Shown here: one piece after another, positions 12,724-23,780 of the stretch
Position numbering within the stretch: the stretch's first letter is position 1
Layout of the letters: each line of letters opens with the position of its first letter
Assembly: GCA_024138025.1 (NCBI GenBank)
Contig: JAMXBD010000114.1
Location: 930,001-994,000, forward strand
Origin: Combretum micranthum
Taxonomy: Eukaryota > Streptophyta > Magnoliopsida > Myrtales > Combretaceae
DNA: 64,000 nt
Direction: 5' to 3'
Position numbers and translations under genes: made by a program
The notes under the pieces: model-generated
The model's database searches: none
What the model was told of the DNA's origin: nothing
Seen by the model: only the letters and a program-made list of their open reading frames with translations

Positions 12724-13597
12724 TTTATAAATTAATAATGTGAGACAAGTGAAAGAGTTGTCAACATATATCGGTACCATCAAGATAATCATCCATATTT
12801 ATTTTGCAACGCTAAGCGCCATCATATCCATCAAGTATACACTCAACCAGAACGATTAAGTTAGGATAGATTATTGTTTGAAACCTTCAAAGTTTAGACC
12901 TTTAAGGTTTGAAACCTTCAATATTGAATTATTGATATTTAAAAAAATAATTATATAAGTATATTAATAATTATATATAAATGCAGACGGTTAACCAAAA
13001 CCATCAATTTCAGATTCTATAAATTGAAAATCGAAAAAATTAAAAACTCCAATCCTAAACTAAAATCGATGGACTAGTTAACAATATTTTTCAAATTGGT
13101 TTTGTGGTTTTGTTTCGGTTATCCTAAATATTCGGTTTTTTTGCACACCCCTATTGAGAACACCCTATTAATAACAAGAAAAAAAGAGACTTTTTAATTA
13201 GGTTTTTTTTATTAAATGTGTAATTAATATCAAGAAATATAAATATTTTCTTTTTTGAACCCTTTTTTTTCTGCCATTATAACAAGGGAGTGAGGATTCG
13301 AACCCAGGACTCCTCACTTGAGAGTTGATGTCAGTAGGATACAATACCATTGGCTTTTTAAATCATTAGCAAGTGTTACAAGAAACTTGTTAAAAAACTC
13401 GTTTAGAGATGCCCATATTATTTTAAAATTTGAATTTCAATATTCTCTTACTACTCAACTCATTTTTTATTTATAATTTTTTATTTTTGGTCAAGGCTAA
13501 AGTATTTTACAAAGTTGGAAATTTCCTTTTCGATAACAACATAAAAATATATTTTACCAAATAAAATTTTGATAAATGGATCAAAAATTTACTTCGA
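12724..13597. repeat. Tandem duplication, copy 2
   Basis: Copy 2 of the 872-bp unit. It begins after a T-run at the junction (about 12715-12726) and ends where it diverges into unique sequence near 13590. It has a truncated hAT-like right half ending near 13153 and a second copy of the SINE. Confidence 0.9.
13259..13355 (-). mobile_element. SINE copy, inside duplication copy 2
   Basis: The B box lies at 13294-13304 with the same TTATAATGGCAG plus A-run tail. It is the duplicate of the SINE at 12388 and not an independent insertion. Confidence 0.65.
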
Positions 13598-13709
13598 ATG
13601 TTTTAAAGTCAAATGTTTTTCAACCGATCTATGGAAAATTTGGATGTCACAATCTTTCTTCTAATGTAGCTACACTTATTTCTAATTTGAGATTAGCTCA
13701 TATTCTTTT

Positions 13710-14301
13710 GGGGCTACAAACATATTAAGTTGTTCGTGAACTACTTGAACTCGGATCATTTTAAGTTCGGTTTGGCTTTAGCTCAACTAGTAAGCAAGCT
13801 CAACTCGAGTTTATCACAAAGTTTTGTTTATCTAAACGAGTCAAACTCGAGCTTTGATTTAAACTCATGAGCTAGCCACGAATAGGCTCGTATGGACTCA
13901 TAAACAAGCTTGCGAGTATGCTAGTGAACAAACTCACTAGAAAATTTGTAAGTTTTATATTTATTATATATAATATATAAAATGATTAAAACAACAAAAA
14001 AAAATAATTTCCATTCAGCATATATGCATATATATTTTAGCAACTCTTGTATATTATTTTATTGATTAAAAAATAGAAAATGAGTTATCTAAAAGAGTTG
14101 AGATAGAGCTTGAATTTTAAGCTTGATAAAAGCTCAACTTGAGCTCACTTTGTAAAACGAGTCGAACTTGAGCTTAAACCTAAATTTCTAACTCAATAAA
14201 AAGCTTGGCTTGAGCTCAAGCTTTATAATGTTTAAACAAGCAAAACCTAAGTTTTCAAAAATCCGATTTGGCTCAACTTGACTCAGTTCATTTACAATCC
14301 T
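13710..14301. mobile_element. hAT-like element rich in GAGCTCGAGC motifs
   Basis: Left end GGGGCTACAAACATATTAAG and right end CATTTACAATCCT are imperfect inverted repeats. Inside, GAGCTC/CTCGAG motifs alternate on both strands. The flanks ATTCTTTT and ATTTTGTT match at six of eight positions, a weak target duplication. It belongs to the same family as 22772-23274. It codes for nothing. Confidence 0.55.
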
Positions 14302-14398
14302 ATTTTGTTCACATATCATGTCTATTTTTCTTACATATCATGTTCATTTTATGTCATTTTTATGGCTCAATTGAATTTTAACTACAGTTTTTATTATA

Positions 14399-14712
14399 GG
14401 ATAAATTACACGAGAATGTATCAACGTTTGAGGGTAAGTTCATCTAAAGTTTCAACATTTAAAGTGGTCAAAAAAAGATATCAATGTTTGTTAATGTGAG
14501 TCAAATAAGGTATTACTAATGTACAGTCAATGACGTAGTTAACCGCGTTCCATTACTTGATACACATCTAAATCTTAAATAATTTGAATATTTTATTTCT
14601 AATGCAAAGATCCAAATGACAAACCTGTTTAGAGAGAAAAAGAGAAATTAAGAAAAGGCATAAAAAGCCCTAAATCCCCAATTTCTTTTGCTAGAAAAAC
14701 CTTAAAATCACA
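14399..14712 (+). repeat. MULE left terminal inverted repeat
   Basis: It pairs with 19605-19990 on the other strand. Shared landmarks include GTTTGTTAATGTGAGTCAA, AAATCTTAAATAATTTGAAT, GTTTAG-GAGAAAAA and CCCTAAA-TCCCC in the same order. Confidence 0.8.
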
Positions 14713-15014
14713 AATCCTATTAGACCAAACCTTAGCACAGCAACTCAATGAAATCCACCATGATTTTAACATACCCTTAGACCTTAAAACGCATTCATAT
14801 GAATCCAAACTAATTAATCTTTACATGAAACAAAATTTGAAGCCATTTCCAGTTAGTGCAGCTTGTGCCACAATGAGTTTTGTCGAATATAGCACCAACA
14901 ATGGATGAATCAAACATGGTCCAAAGGTCAGGGAAGAGGGTTGTTGTATATGATATGATCCAAGCTTCTTCATCCTCCAGAAACTCCATAACGAGCGTAG
15001 ATCATGGTTTACAT

Positions 15015-15420
15015 TGTTTTTGTGGGTTATTCTCACCAGTGTAAACCAACTGGATTACTCAAAATCCATGAAGGAGGTTTTATGGTTGTCCATGCCATAG
15101 TGGAGAAGGACGTTGTGCATTCTTCAAGTGGGTAGACCCTACAATGTTTGATCATGCAAAAGTGGTGATACTGGAACTTTGTGATCAGTTAGGTTTCTCA
15201 TCACATTCAACTACAAATGGCTATGTTCTCGCAGATGTGATGATGGAAGCACAAAGTGCATAGGTGTCTGAGTTGGATGCAGTGAAACTGAAACTCGTTG
15301 GAATGACACATAATGTAATATCAGAGAGTAAGCAAAAGACAATATTATCTTACTGTCTAGTTCTTTCATGGATGTTTTTCATAGCTAGTTTTGTTGTGGT
15401 AGTAATGACGCTACCAGGGA
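15015..15420 (+). pseudogene. GRF-type zinc-finger protein pseudogene
   Basis: One continuous frame from 15015 encodes a plant GRF zinc finger: CFCG at the start, then T-x-W and NP, RRFYGCPCH, and RCAFFKWVD, matching the family order C-x-C-G ... NPGRxF ... C ... CxFFxW. A coiled, charged stretch (SELDAVKLKLV) and a hydrophobic membrane-like segment (about 15350-15410) follow, as in the common plant GRF-plus-membrane-anchor proteins. Three in-frame stops break it: TAA at 15042, TGA at 15069 (in place of the conserved Gly of NPG) and TAG at 15261. GRF fingers bind zinc and single-stranded nucleic acid in known proteins; the role of these small plant ones is unclear. The gene lies inside the MULE. 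Confidence 0.75.
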
Positions 15421-18400
15421 GAAGCAGAGATATCATTGGTACTACACTTGGTCAACTTTGCTTGAAGCATTGTGCTTTTGTTTTAGTTAAGATTTGTTAT
15501 TGTAATTGTTCTAGTAGGTCAATTACGGAGGCTAATACAGTATATGTAAAATGTGTTCATAAATTCAATTCTACAATACAATATGTTTTAGGAGTGTTTA
15601 TGAAATATTTTGTTATATCTGTAGACAATATATATTTGAATTATCTTTGTTTAACATAATATATGTGAAATATTATTTTTAAACTCAAATACTATAAATC
15701 CAATGCCATTCCACTACATGAAGCTTGTTTAAAGTCTCTAGTAACTTAACTGCCTGAGTGAAGGTAAAAAACATGCTCAAATTGGTATTAGAAAGAATCA
15801 AGAAAAGTTATCGATTTCATATTTCATTGTCCTCAAAGAGTTTTGATGGATTCTCTTCGGATCGTATCAAATTATAAATTTATATACCCAAAGAAATCTA
15901 ATGATTAAGCTAGACAACAAGGTGGCTACTTATAGTTCAAAATGGACATAGGGCTGCACCGCTGTGCTTGTGTGCTAGTAGAACCAGACTCCAACGACAT
16001 CAAGATTTTATAAGATGACAGCTTAGGCTGTATAGCCATGTAGAAAGTAGGGCATGCATCGGTAGCTCCATTTTTGCATCTTTCTCCTTTTCTTTAGCTT
16101 CTACATGGTCGTGCTTAAGCAATGACACAAATTTACTTACTCTCTAGTTTATTCCCTGCCTTCTTCTCTAGTTGTGCTGAAGGAGGGGCTAAAAATTGAA
16201 AGTCTATTGGTTTATTCCCTACCTCCAACATGACCATGCATTAGGTAGTGCATGTGCAAAATTTACCTCTTGATCAAAACTTTGTCAAATTTGCCTCGAT
16301 TTCGATTAATCCATCTTAGACTCTTCCAACCATGCTCTTTAAGCCCCGAGTCATTTAAACTAAATTTTTATTTCATAATTTTGTAACATACCATTCTTAG
16401 CATTCGGGTATTTACATTCTTCATACTACAACAAGTCATGTAAAAATTAAGAGCAAAACTAAGTTGATTCCTCACTCAACACCGTGTCTGTTATTCGTAC
16501 TACAAAGGTTATGCCAAAAAGGTTTAAAATATATCACTTAACATCATATGCACATATTTGGCATAGATAAAAGACCACATAAACGTGATTAATATCAATA
16601 CTTATATATGTGTTCCCTTAATACAAAAGATAGGCATCTATCACTAATCATAGTGGTGTCTCCTAAAAAAATTGCCTAACAACATTTCCTTACACAAGTA
16701 ACATAATGGTTTACCAAAAAAAAGCCTATGTGATTGTCTTCATCCACTAGGCCAAAAAATATACAAAAAAGATAAATGGCCTCCATCAAGTTTAGATCAT
16801 AAACAACATGGCAATTTCTTCAAAATATGATTTCCATTAATAGACAGGCTCCATCTTAATTATCCAAGTCCACAACTCCAGTTTGTATCGTGCTATCTGA
16901 AGGCTTCTAAGGATACATGAAATTCATATTTAAAATTCTCTAGCTTTGTCTAGTAAGTGTTGTCGGGCCTTTTGATACGCTTTTTATATGACAGAGTTTT
17001 AATTATAAATTTCTATAGCCCTTTTTCTAAACACGGTTAACACTAAGCAAATGCACCTATCGTTTGTGGTGTAGGAACAAGTATAGGATCATCCTTTAGG
17101 AAACCACTATTATTAGTACTTATCTACTTCTCGCTATCTAGTCTAAAAATCAATTAGATTAATTATTATTTTTATTAACTCTACTACTACTATTTTTAAT
17201 TTCAAAAAGTAATACGGAATAACACAACACCACTAAACTAAATGTAGATTCACGATTAGACTTGCTCCATTATCCATTGATAAATCTATATAACATAGAA
17301 TATTTCATTATTACTTATCTGCAGAATTCTCATAATTATATTAATGTTTCTCTCAAAATTATTAGCATCTAATCCTGTTCTTATCCACTGGAATCTCTTC
17401 CTAGTTAATAGCCGACTAGAACTACATTATTGTTTATGAATTCTAGCCAACTTAGTAATTAAGAAGAGGATTTCATGAAACTATTTCTAAAGTTGTGAGC
17501 AATCCTTTCCAACAACTAAGATCTAATCAATCAGGATAATCTCTCAATAGATCCCGTTGAAATCTAACAAAGACTATATTCGTGCACAATATATTCTCGA
17601 TATAATTAAGTCCTATCATTGAAAAAAATTACTTCAATTAGCGCGTCAATTTATCAACATTAGATGTCACAAGTCTAGTAAATTACTCAGACATAATATA
17701 ACGTAAATACACAAACATATAACATTGTATATCGACAACAAACAAAATCAATATAGATAGGAAATAAAAACCTTGTTCATTCACTATAGAGTCTGAAAAC
17801 AATTACACGATTAATGTATATGCTAATTCTTTGTCAATCTCTCATGAGTATCTTGAAGAATCACACAACACTAAACTAGATACTACAACATATTACAATC
17901 TCTCTCTATAATGTTACAATGAAAATAGCATACCGAAAATCTAAAGTGATGCATCTCCAATTATTCTTTTTGGCCTAAGGGGTATAAGGTTTTTATATTC
18001 TCACTAGGATGCCCATTCAAAAATAACCCTTAATGGATTTGTTTCATACATGTGTCCCTTAAAAATATCGATTCAATCTTAGAAAATTACTAAACAAAGC
18101 TGATCACACCCTTCATCACGGGGGTAATGGAGGGTGTAATCGTCTCTGTTCAACAATTTTCCTCCATAACGTCCATGATACTCAAGTAAACGATTATTTG
18201 ATCTTCACCAGTAAGCTATCAAGCCCGTGATGCATCCAGTGATGGTCACTAATCACTTTTTCTCAGGTTGATCACAAGCATGATACAGCCAATAATTATC
18301 ACTGATCGCCAAATTCCTCTCATAACGCCCATGATTGATCTACAATTCTTCTACAAAGTTCATAACTCCTTGATAACACCCGTGATTACTTGAATTGGCT

Positions 18401-19604
18401 TGATCTTTTACTCAAAAGTGGATAAATTATGTTTGCTTGGTCCAATGTTACCTAAAAGCGATATATTACACAGTTCTTAATAATATTCCATAAATGACGA
18501 CTATATTAGACTCAATAAGTCTATAAATTCTAAGTAGATAACACCTATCACCTCTTTTAACGGGTTGTTTCGACCTGCTTTTGGGTGTGTGAGGAGGTGC
18601 TTAGGAGTTGTTGGGTTGTTAGGTAAGAACCCCCAGCTCGAGTTCATTTTGACTCCTTAAACATATCAAAGATATGTAATTCATGGTAAACACCGAGGCA
18701 CTTGAACAACAAAAATTTGAGCTTGGTTCCTGGGATACGTAAGACTATACAAGTACATATGTATTATAAATAATGCACCACACATTGCTTCATATTCTTA
18801 CCTTGCATTTCACGTGCAGCTTAGACTGCACCTCTAACGTGACTGGCCAGTTCCATCTTCGCTTTAGTGCAAATTACTCTCTCACTCCTTGTCTCAGGCT
18901 ATTGCAAACATATAACACCAAAACATTACTTATTTTAAAGAAGCAAAACAAGAAGTTAGCAATACATTATAGATTAGACCCATTCCAATCACTCACATAT
19001 AGTAAGGTTTGTTGGCTATGCTCATCAAAGTAAATTCCAAAGCCACATGGCCCTCTTTTTCACCTAGGATTAGATGGTGTCCTAGATATTTCTTGTCATC
19101 CTTTATGGTTCTAAACCTAAGTAATACAAGTGCAATTGTTAATTGGTGTACTTGTTAGAAACATATAGCAAACAATTAATACAAACATTACAAATTTACC
19201 TATGATGTCGACCCTATAAGTTAGGAACATATATCAAACAATTGATACAAACAATACAAACATTACAAATATACCTAATCTAACGGAACTATCATCACAA
19301 CATTATGTACTAAAGCTACAATTCAAATAAAGCTTACAAAGAATTTTTTTTCCACTATTTTCACAAATAAAAAACAAAAAACTTTCATTCACGTTTTTCA
19401 TCAAGACAAAGCTTGAATAAAGATTTTTTTTTCCTACACATGTGGCTTTATTTTACATGATTCTAACAAAATTAAGAACAAAGTATTTAGGAAAAAAAAA
19501 CAGAAACCAGGGTAAAAGACTACAAACAAAGATATTACATACATAGATAGATCGAGAGAGAGAGAGAGAAAGAACATACCTGAAGATAAGAGTGGGGTCT
19601 TCAA
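15421..19604. other. MULE interior, no recognised gene
   Basis: 4.2 kb between the GRF relic and the right inverted repeat. The passage near 17050-17110 (GGTGTAGGAACAAGTATAGGATCATCC) resembles a phrase seen in several plant repeats, so a second nested element may be present. The open frame at 18773-19033 has no domain I recognise. No transposase motif was seen. Confidence 0.4.
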
Positions 19605-19990
19605 ACGTTCTTTTTGTATGATTTGTGGTGTTCTTAGCAAAGTTCATGTAATGGGATTTGGGGATTTTAGGGTTTCACTATGCTAGAATGTCTGAAATGG
19701 CATTTAACATATAGCATATATTAAATGGGTTTTTTGTCATCTTGCACATTTATACTTTTTTTCTCACTAAACGGGTCAAAATGCGGATCCTCTCATATTT
19801 GCATTTGAAATAAACTATTCAAATTATTTAAGATTTAGACACGTGTTAAGTAATGGATCACTGTTAACAACGTCATTGACAGTCCAATAGTAATACCTTA
19901 CTTGACTCACATTAACAAACGTTGATACCTCTTATTAATACCTTAAATAAACTTACCTCAAATATTGATACCTTCTCACATGATTTACCC
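19605..19990 (-). repeat. MULE right terminal inverted repeat
   Basis: Inverted partner of 14399-14712. It includes a GAGA run (19554-19570) just inside its inner edge. Confidence 0.8.
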
Positions 19991-20057
19991 TTTTACTATA
20001 TATGAAAAAAGAAATTACTAATAATCATGTAATAGTATTACAATTTTATTCTTAAAT

Positions 20058-20455
20058 GGATTGATTATAAAACCATGGCTTGTATTTTGGTCAATTCACA
20101 AACACATGACCCGTGTTCATTTTTTTGACAAATAGATACCTAAGTTTCATACAAAAGTGTTACTATAATTAATTACTATTAGAAGGATATGTGTTAAAGT
20201 CTTATTGGTCAAAAAATAATTTAATAAAAAATATTACTAAATAAAAGTAAATAGATAAAATATTTTAAATTTTTTTAATAAGAAAATTAAAAAAATGTAA
20301 AATTAATTTTTATGAACAATAAAATATTAACATGTGTTATTATAAAACTATTATATAATATTGATGCTTTTATATAAAACTCGGGTCACCTATTTGTAAA
20401 AAAAAATAACACGAATTATATGTTTACAAATTAGTTACATTTTTATAATTAACCC
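20058..20455. mobile_element. Small MULE-type MITE, 398 bp
   Basis: Arms of about 100 bases face each other: the left holds ACAAATAGATACC after CATGACCCGTG, and the inverted right arm holds ACAAATAGGTGACCCGAG. The flanks TTCTTAAAT (20049-20057) and TTCTTAAAC (20456-20464) are a 9-bp duplication with one mismatch. It codes for nothing. It belongs to the same family as the larger MULE at 25937. Confidence 0.75.
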
Positions 20456-20464
20456 TTCTTAAAC

Positions 20465-21522
20465 ACTTCGATACATTTATTTATAATTGACACATTAATT
20501 ATAAGGTATATATATGATCTCTATAGTTTTGCTTAATGAAAATGCAGTCATGAGTATGATAATTTGTTGTTTCGATAGTATGATCCTATATTATTTCCAT
20601 TTTATCGCGGCAGTCAATTGACAACTCGATGTACCTTTAATTTTAATCCTAATTTTTCCTTTATATAGAAGCTAAGTGAGGAAAACTTCGTCAGGATATG
20701 TGTCTCATGAGTGTCGAACAAAGAAAACTTTACTAAAGCATTGAAGCAATATTGCATGATCACGCATTCTGACAATGTAGAATTCGCTTAATTAAATATG
20801 AATCCATGGTTAAGGTAATTAACTTTTACGTATGTACGTCCGTTTAGTCTCTTTCTACTGTAAAAAAAAAAAAAAAATGAGGCTGGACAACCTCCTAACC
20901 CCTTAAAAAAAGGGATCTGTATATGGATATTTAATAGAAATTAGTGAGGCCAGCAATTTAGTATAGGATCCATCAGCCCGGACATGATATCATTCAAGTG
21001 CAACTGGGATTGTGTCAAAGATATTGAACATGTTATCATGACTAAATTATTGATATTTTTTCCTAAAATTTTCAGCTTATGTTCTAACTTAACTCTAATT
21101 GAAATCTTGTGTAACTAATAATTTGGTGCCTTACTTTTATTTCTATATTTTGATTTTTCACTTCCATTAATGATGTTTCAAGTGGAAACTCAACAATTTT
21201 AATAGTTTTGCCTATGATCAGAAGTTCACTTTACTTATACAATTTCCTAATTATTACTCGTACGATGATGGATTTTTGGATTGTTGTGAGTTTCATTTAT
21301 GGAATTCTCGTTGATATAATATGCAAATTCTATTTCTTGATGTCTCATATTACAAATACCCCCATCAAAAGTCAGTTTTATTCTTTTTTCATAATATTAA
21401 GCATATTTTATTTTACATGTTTATATTGCAAGATTTTGCGTGCCCACGTATATGGAATATTTTAATGTTTGATATTTTGAAAAGTATGCTATATAAACAC
21501 ACTTTTTGCATAGCACAATATT
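20465..21522. other. Anonymous spacer
   Basis: AT-rich. The overlapping open frames at 21208-21524 are Phe/Ile/Tyr-rich and not credible proteins. An A-run lies at 20861-20877. Confidence 0.4.
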
Positions 21523-22120
21523 GATAAGGAATACATGACTAGAGCTCAATAAGCCTAACATCGATCAAATGGACCAACCACCAAACCCATGAAAAGCCTA
21601 ATCAAAAACCTCGAGAAAGGAGCTCCTCGAGAATCTCAACCAAGAACTTCTTTGAGGACCTCGATTTAGAAGCTCCATGATGGCCTTGACCAAAAGCTTC
21701 ATAAAGGCCTCAATCTAATGGGGACTTCGACCCCTCACCTTCCTTACTATGACTCCAAACACCCAAGGTCCACAATGTCATATCCCACTTCTATCTCTTT
21801 AGGGGAACAACTACAAACTTAACCATTTACACATCTTGTAAAGACCACCACCTTAAGTCTAACGTCATCTACCTCTATGTGGATTGAGGCCTACATGAAA
21901 CAAGATTTTATGGGCCCAAAATTATAGTATGACCAAAAGTTATAAATAGATCATCATCCTTAAAAGTATAAGCATCTTTTACTCTCTCAAACCCACAGTT
22001 AACTTAAGCATTGGAGTAGCTGTGCTAGACAATCCACCAGCATACCACTAACCATATATTGTATTTGCAGGTCTATAGTGCTCCATCACCCTCACTACTA
22101 GTGGTTCAACACCTGCAACA
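21523..22120 (+). repeat. LTR-like sequence (possible solo LTR)
   Basis: It starts TGATAAGG and ends near ...GCAACA, with a TATA-like TATAAATAGATC near 21942 and the phrase TTAAGCATTGGAGTAGCTGTG downstream, a layout typical of the R/U5 part of plant gypsy LTRs. It has no coding sequence and no clear target duplication. The piece at 23290-23780 shares the phrase and the ACCACTAACC(A/G)TAT motif. Confidence 0.35.
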
Positions 22121-22190
22121 CATAGAAATGGATTTATATGGTTTAAATGTACCTTTTAGACCTCATGATCTTTTAGTATACTTAGTTAGG

Positions 22191-22620
22191 TGCTACCATC
22201 CCATATCGATTCCATAAGAAATTATGGAATGGTACATAAGCTTAGAAAGCTCTCCTACCTGACAGGCTAGTCTTTTGGATGAGGCTCTCCTTACAAGCTT
22301 AGGTACCTAATATTTAATGCTCTTATTGAGAGTGTCGATGCCAGTGGAATGAATGACCTGGGAAAGGGCTACATAACAGAGAAAAGCTAAAGTAAAAGCC
22401 GTCCAAAGTAGGATTTCTATTCTTCTTATATCATATCCTAAGAGACTAAACATCCATGTCTAGGCTAGATAATGAGAAAGCTATAAATAGGGGAAGCGGT
22501 TGAAGGACTTGCAACTGCAGGGAGAGCCCAATCCAAAAGACTAGCCTGTCAGGTGAGAGAGCCCTCTAGGCTTAATTACTATTCCATAATTTCTTATGGA
22601 ATAGATGTGGGATTGTAACA
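22191..22620. mobile_element. Foldback element with 100-bp inverted arms
   Basis: Arms 22191-22290 and 22521-22620 are inverted copies with roughly 85% identity by eye. The longest shared block is CCTGACAGGCTAGTC extended to about 24 bases, and there is also a perfect TTCCATAAGAAATTATGGAA palindrome in each arm. The outer ends read TGCTACCATCCC and, inverted, TGTTACAATCCC. The 230-bp core contains a TATA-like CTATAAATAGG near 22483. No target duplication was found. It may be a foldback transposon or two LTR fragments in opposite orientation. Confidence 0.6.
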
Positions 22621-22771
22621 TCAAGTTTTGATGAAATAGAAATAATGACCACAAAAATGATCGTGCACTATTCTTATTTTTAGCAGCATATTATTAATTT
22701 TTTTTCTTTTAATTATAGACTTTTAGATAATCTTTCTCAAAAGGTGTTGATGGTTTAACATGGACCACAGG

Positions 22772-23274
22772 TAAGGCTACAAATAAGTCGAGCTGCTCGT
22801 GAGCTACTTAAGCTCGGTTTGCTTCATGCTCGACTTGGCTCGAGCTAGATTAGTAAATGAGTTGAGCTCGAGCCTAAATAAGGTCCCTTTACCTTAATAA
22901 ATCAAGCTGTAGATTTAATTTTGGCTAGTGAACAAGCTCATTTTAGGGTCTTAAGTAAGCTCGTTAATAAGCTCGTTTGTAATATTATAAGTTTTATGTT
23001 AATGATATATTAATATATAATTAAAACAACAAAATTAATTTCTACTTAATATATATATTAAGAAACTTTTATATATAATTTTTAGGTTTGAAAAAAAAAT
23101 GGAAAAATGGGCTACTTAAATTCATCAAGCTTAAGTTTTAATTTAAGGCTCAATAAAAGCTCGTTAGGCTTGATAAAAAGCTTAACTTGAGCTCGAGCTC
23201 AATAACTTTTAAATGATCCAAGCTCGAGCTTTCAAAGCCTCTGCTCGACTCGCCTTGGCTTATTTATAGCCCTA
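22772..23274. mobile_element. hAT-like element rich in GAGCTCGAGC motifs
   Basis: The ends TAAGGCTACAAATAAG and, inverted, TAGGGCTATAAATAAG match at 14 of 16 positions. The interior alternates GAGCTC and CTCGAG as in 13710-14301. The 8-bp flanks ACCACAGG and ACCATGAG agree only in part. Confidence 0.6.
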
Positions 23275-23289
23275 ACCATGAGCCATCTA

Positions 23290-23780
23290 AGCTGATCCAT
23301 CCCATTAGTCAATTAGACTGATTTATTGGGCTAAGACCCATTCCATGCCAACAACCTCAAGCCTTACCAAGGCATATGTCACCTTAACTTAGCATATCAA
23401 TCAACTCCTTTAACACTTGGTTGGCACTACACTCGACATCTCTTAGTGCATTCTCCTTATTCAGGCTCAGTACGTGTGAACATGGACTAGTGGGTTCACT
23501 CCACATCTCCAATAATCGTCACCTATCTCCCACTCTCCCACTATCCCATGGCAAGTTTAACCACCAATGATTGCCCGTTTATAAATTACCATCTCCTCTC
23601 CATGAGAATAATAGTGTTGCTTAGACTATCTTTCATACTCATCACTTATCCCTAAATCAATATGTTTACTGACTTAGGCATCAGAGTGGCTGTGCTAAGT
23701 CCAACCCTACCATGCCACTAACCGTATTTTGTTTTATAGGCCCACAATCTATTAAAGTCTAGTCCATGTTCTCTAAATAT
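23290..23780 (+). repeat. LTR-like fragment
   Basis: It shares the phrase (T/A)CTTAGGCATCAGAGTGGCTGTGCTA and the following CCACTAACCGTAT with 21523-22120. CT-rich and CA-rich passages are typical of plant LTRs. The edges are unknown. Confidence 0.35.

Larger units (their letters stand above)
14399..19990. mobile_element. Long-TIR Mutator-like element (MULE), 5.6 kb
   Basis: The ends GGATAAATTACACGAGAATG and, inverted from the right, GGGTAAATCATGTGAGAAGG open terminal inverted repeats of over 300 bases with small gaps. The flanks are TTTTATTATA (14389-14398) and TTTTACTATA (19991-20000), a 9-10 bp duplication with one mismatch, the length typical of MULEs. No transposase domain was found inside. 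A decayed GRF zinc-finger gene lies near the left arm. This fits a non-autonomous MULE carrying gene sequence or a badly decayed autonomous one. Confidence 0.8.
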
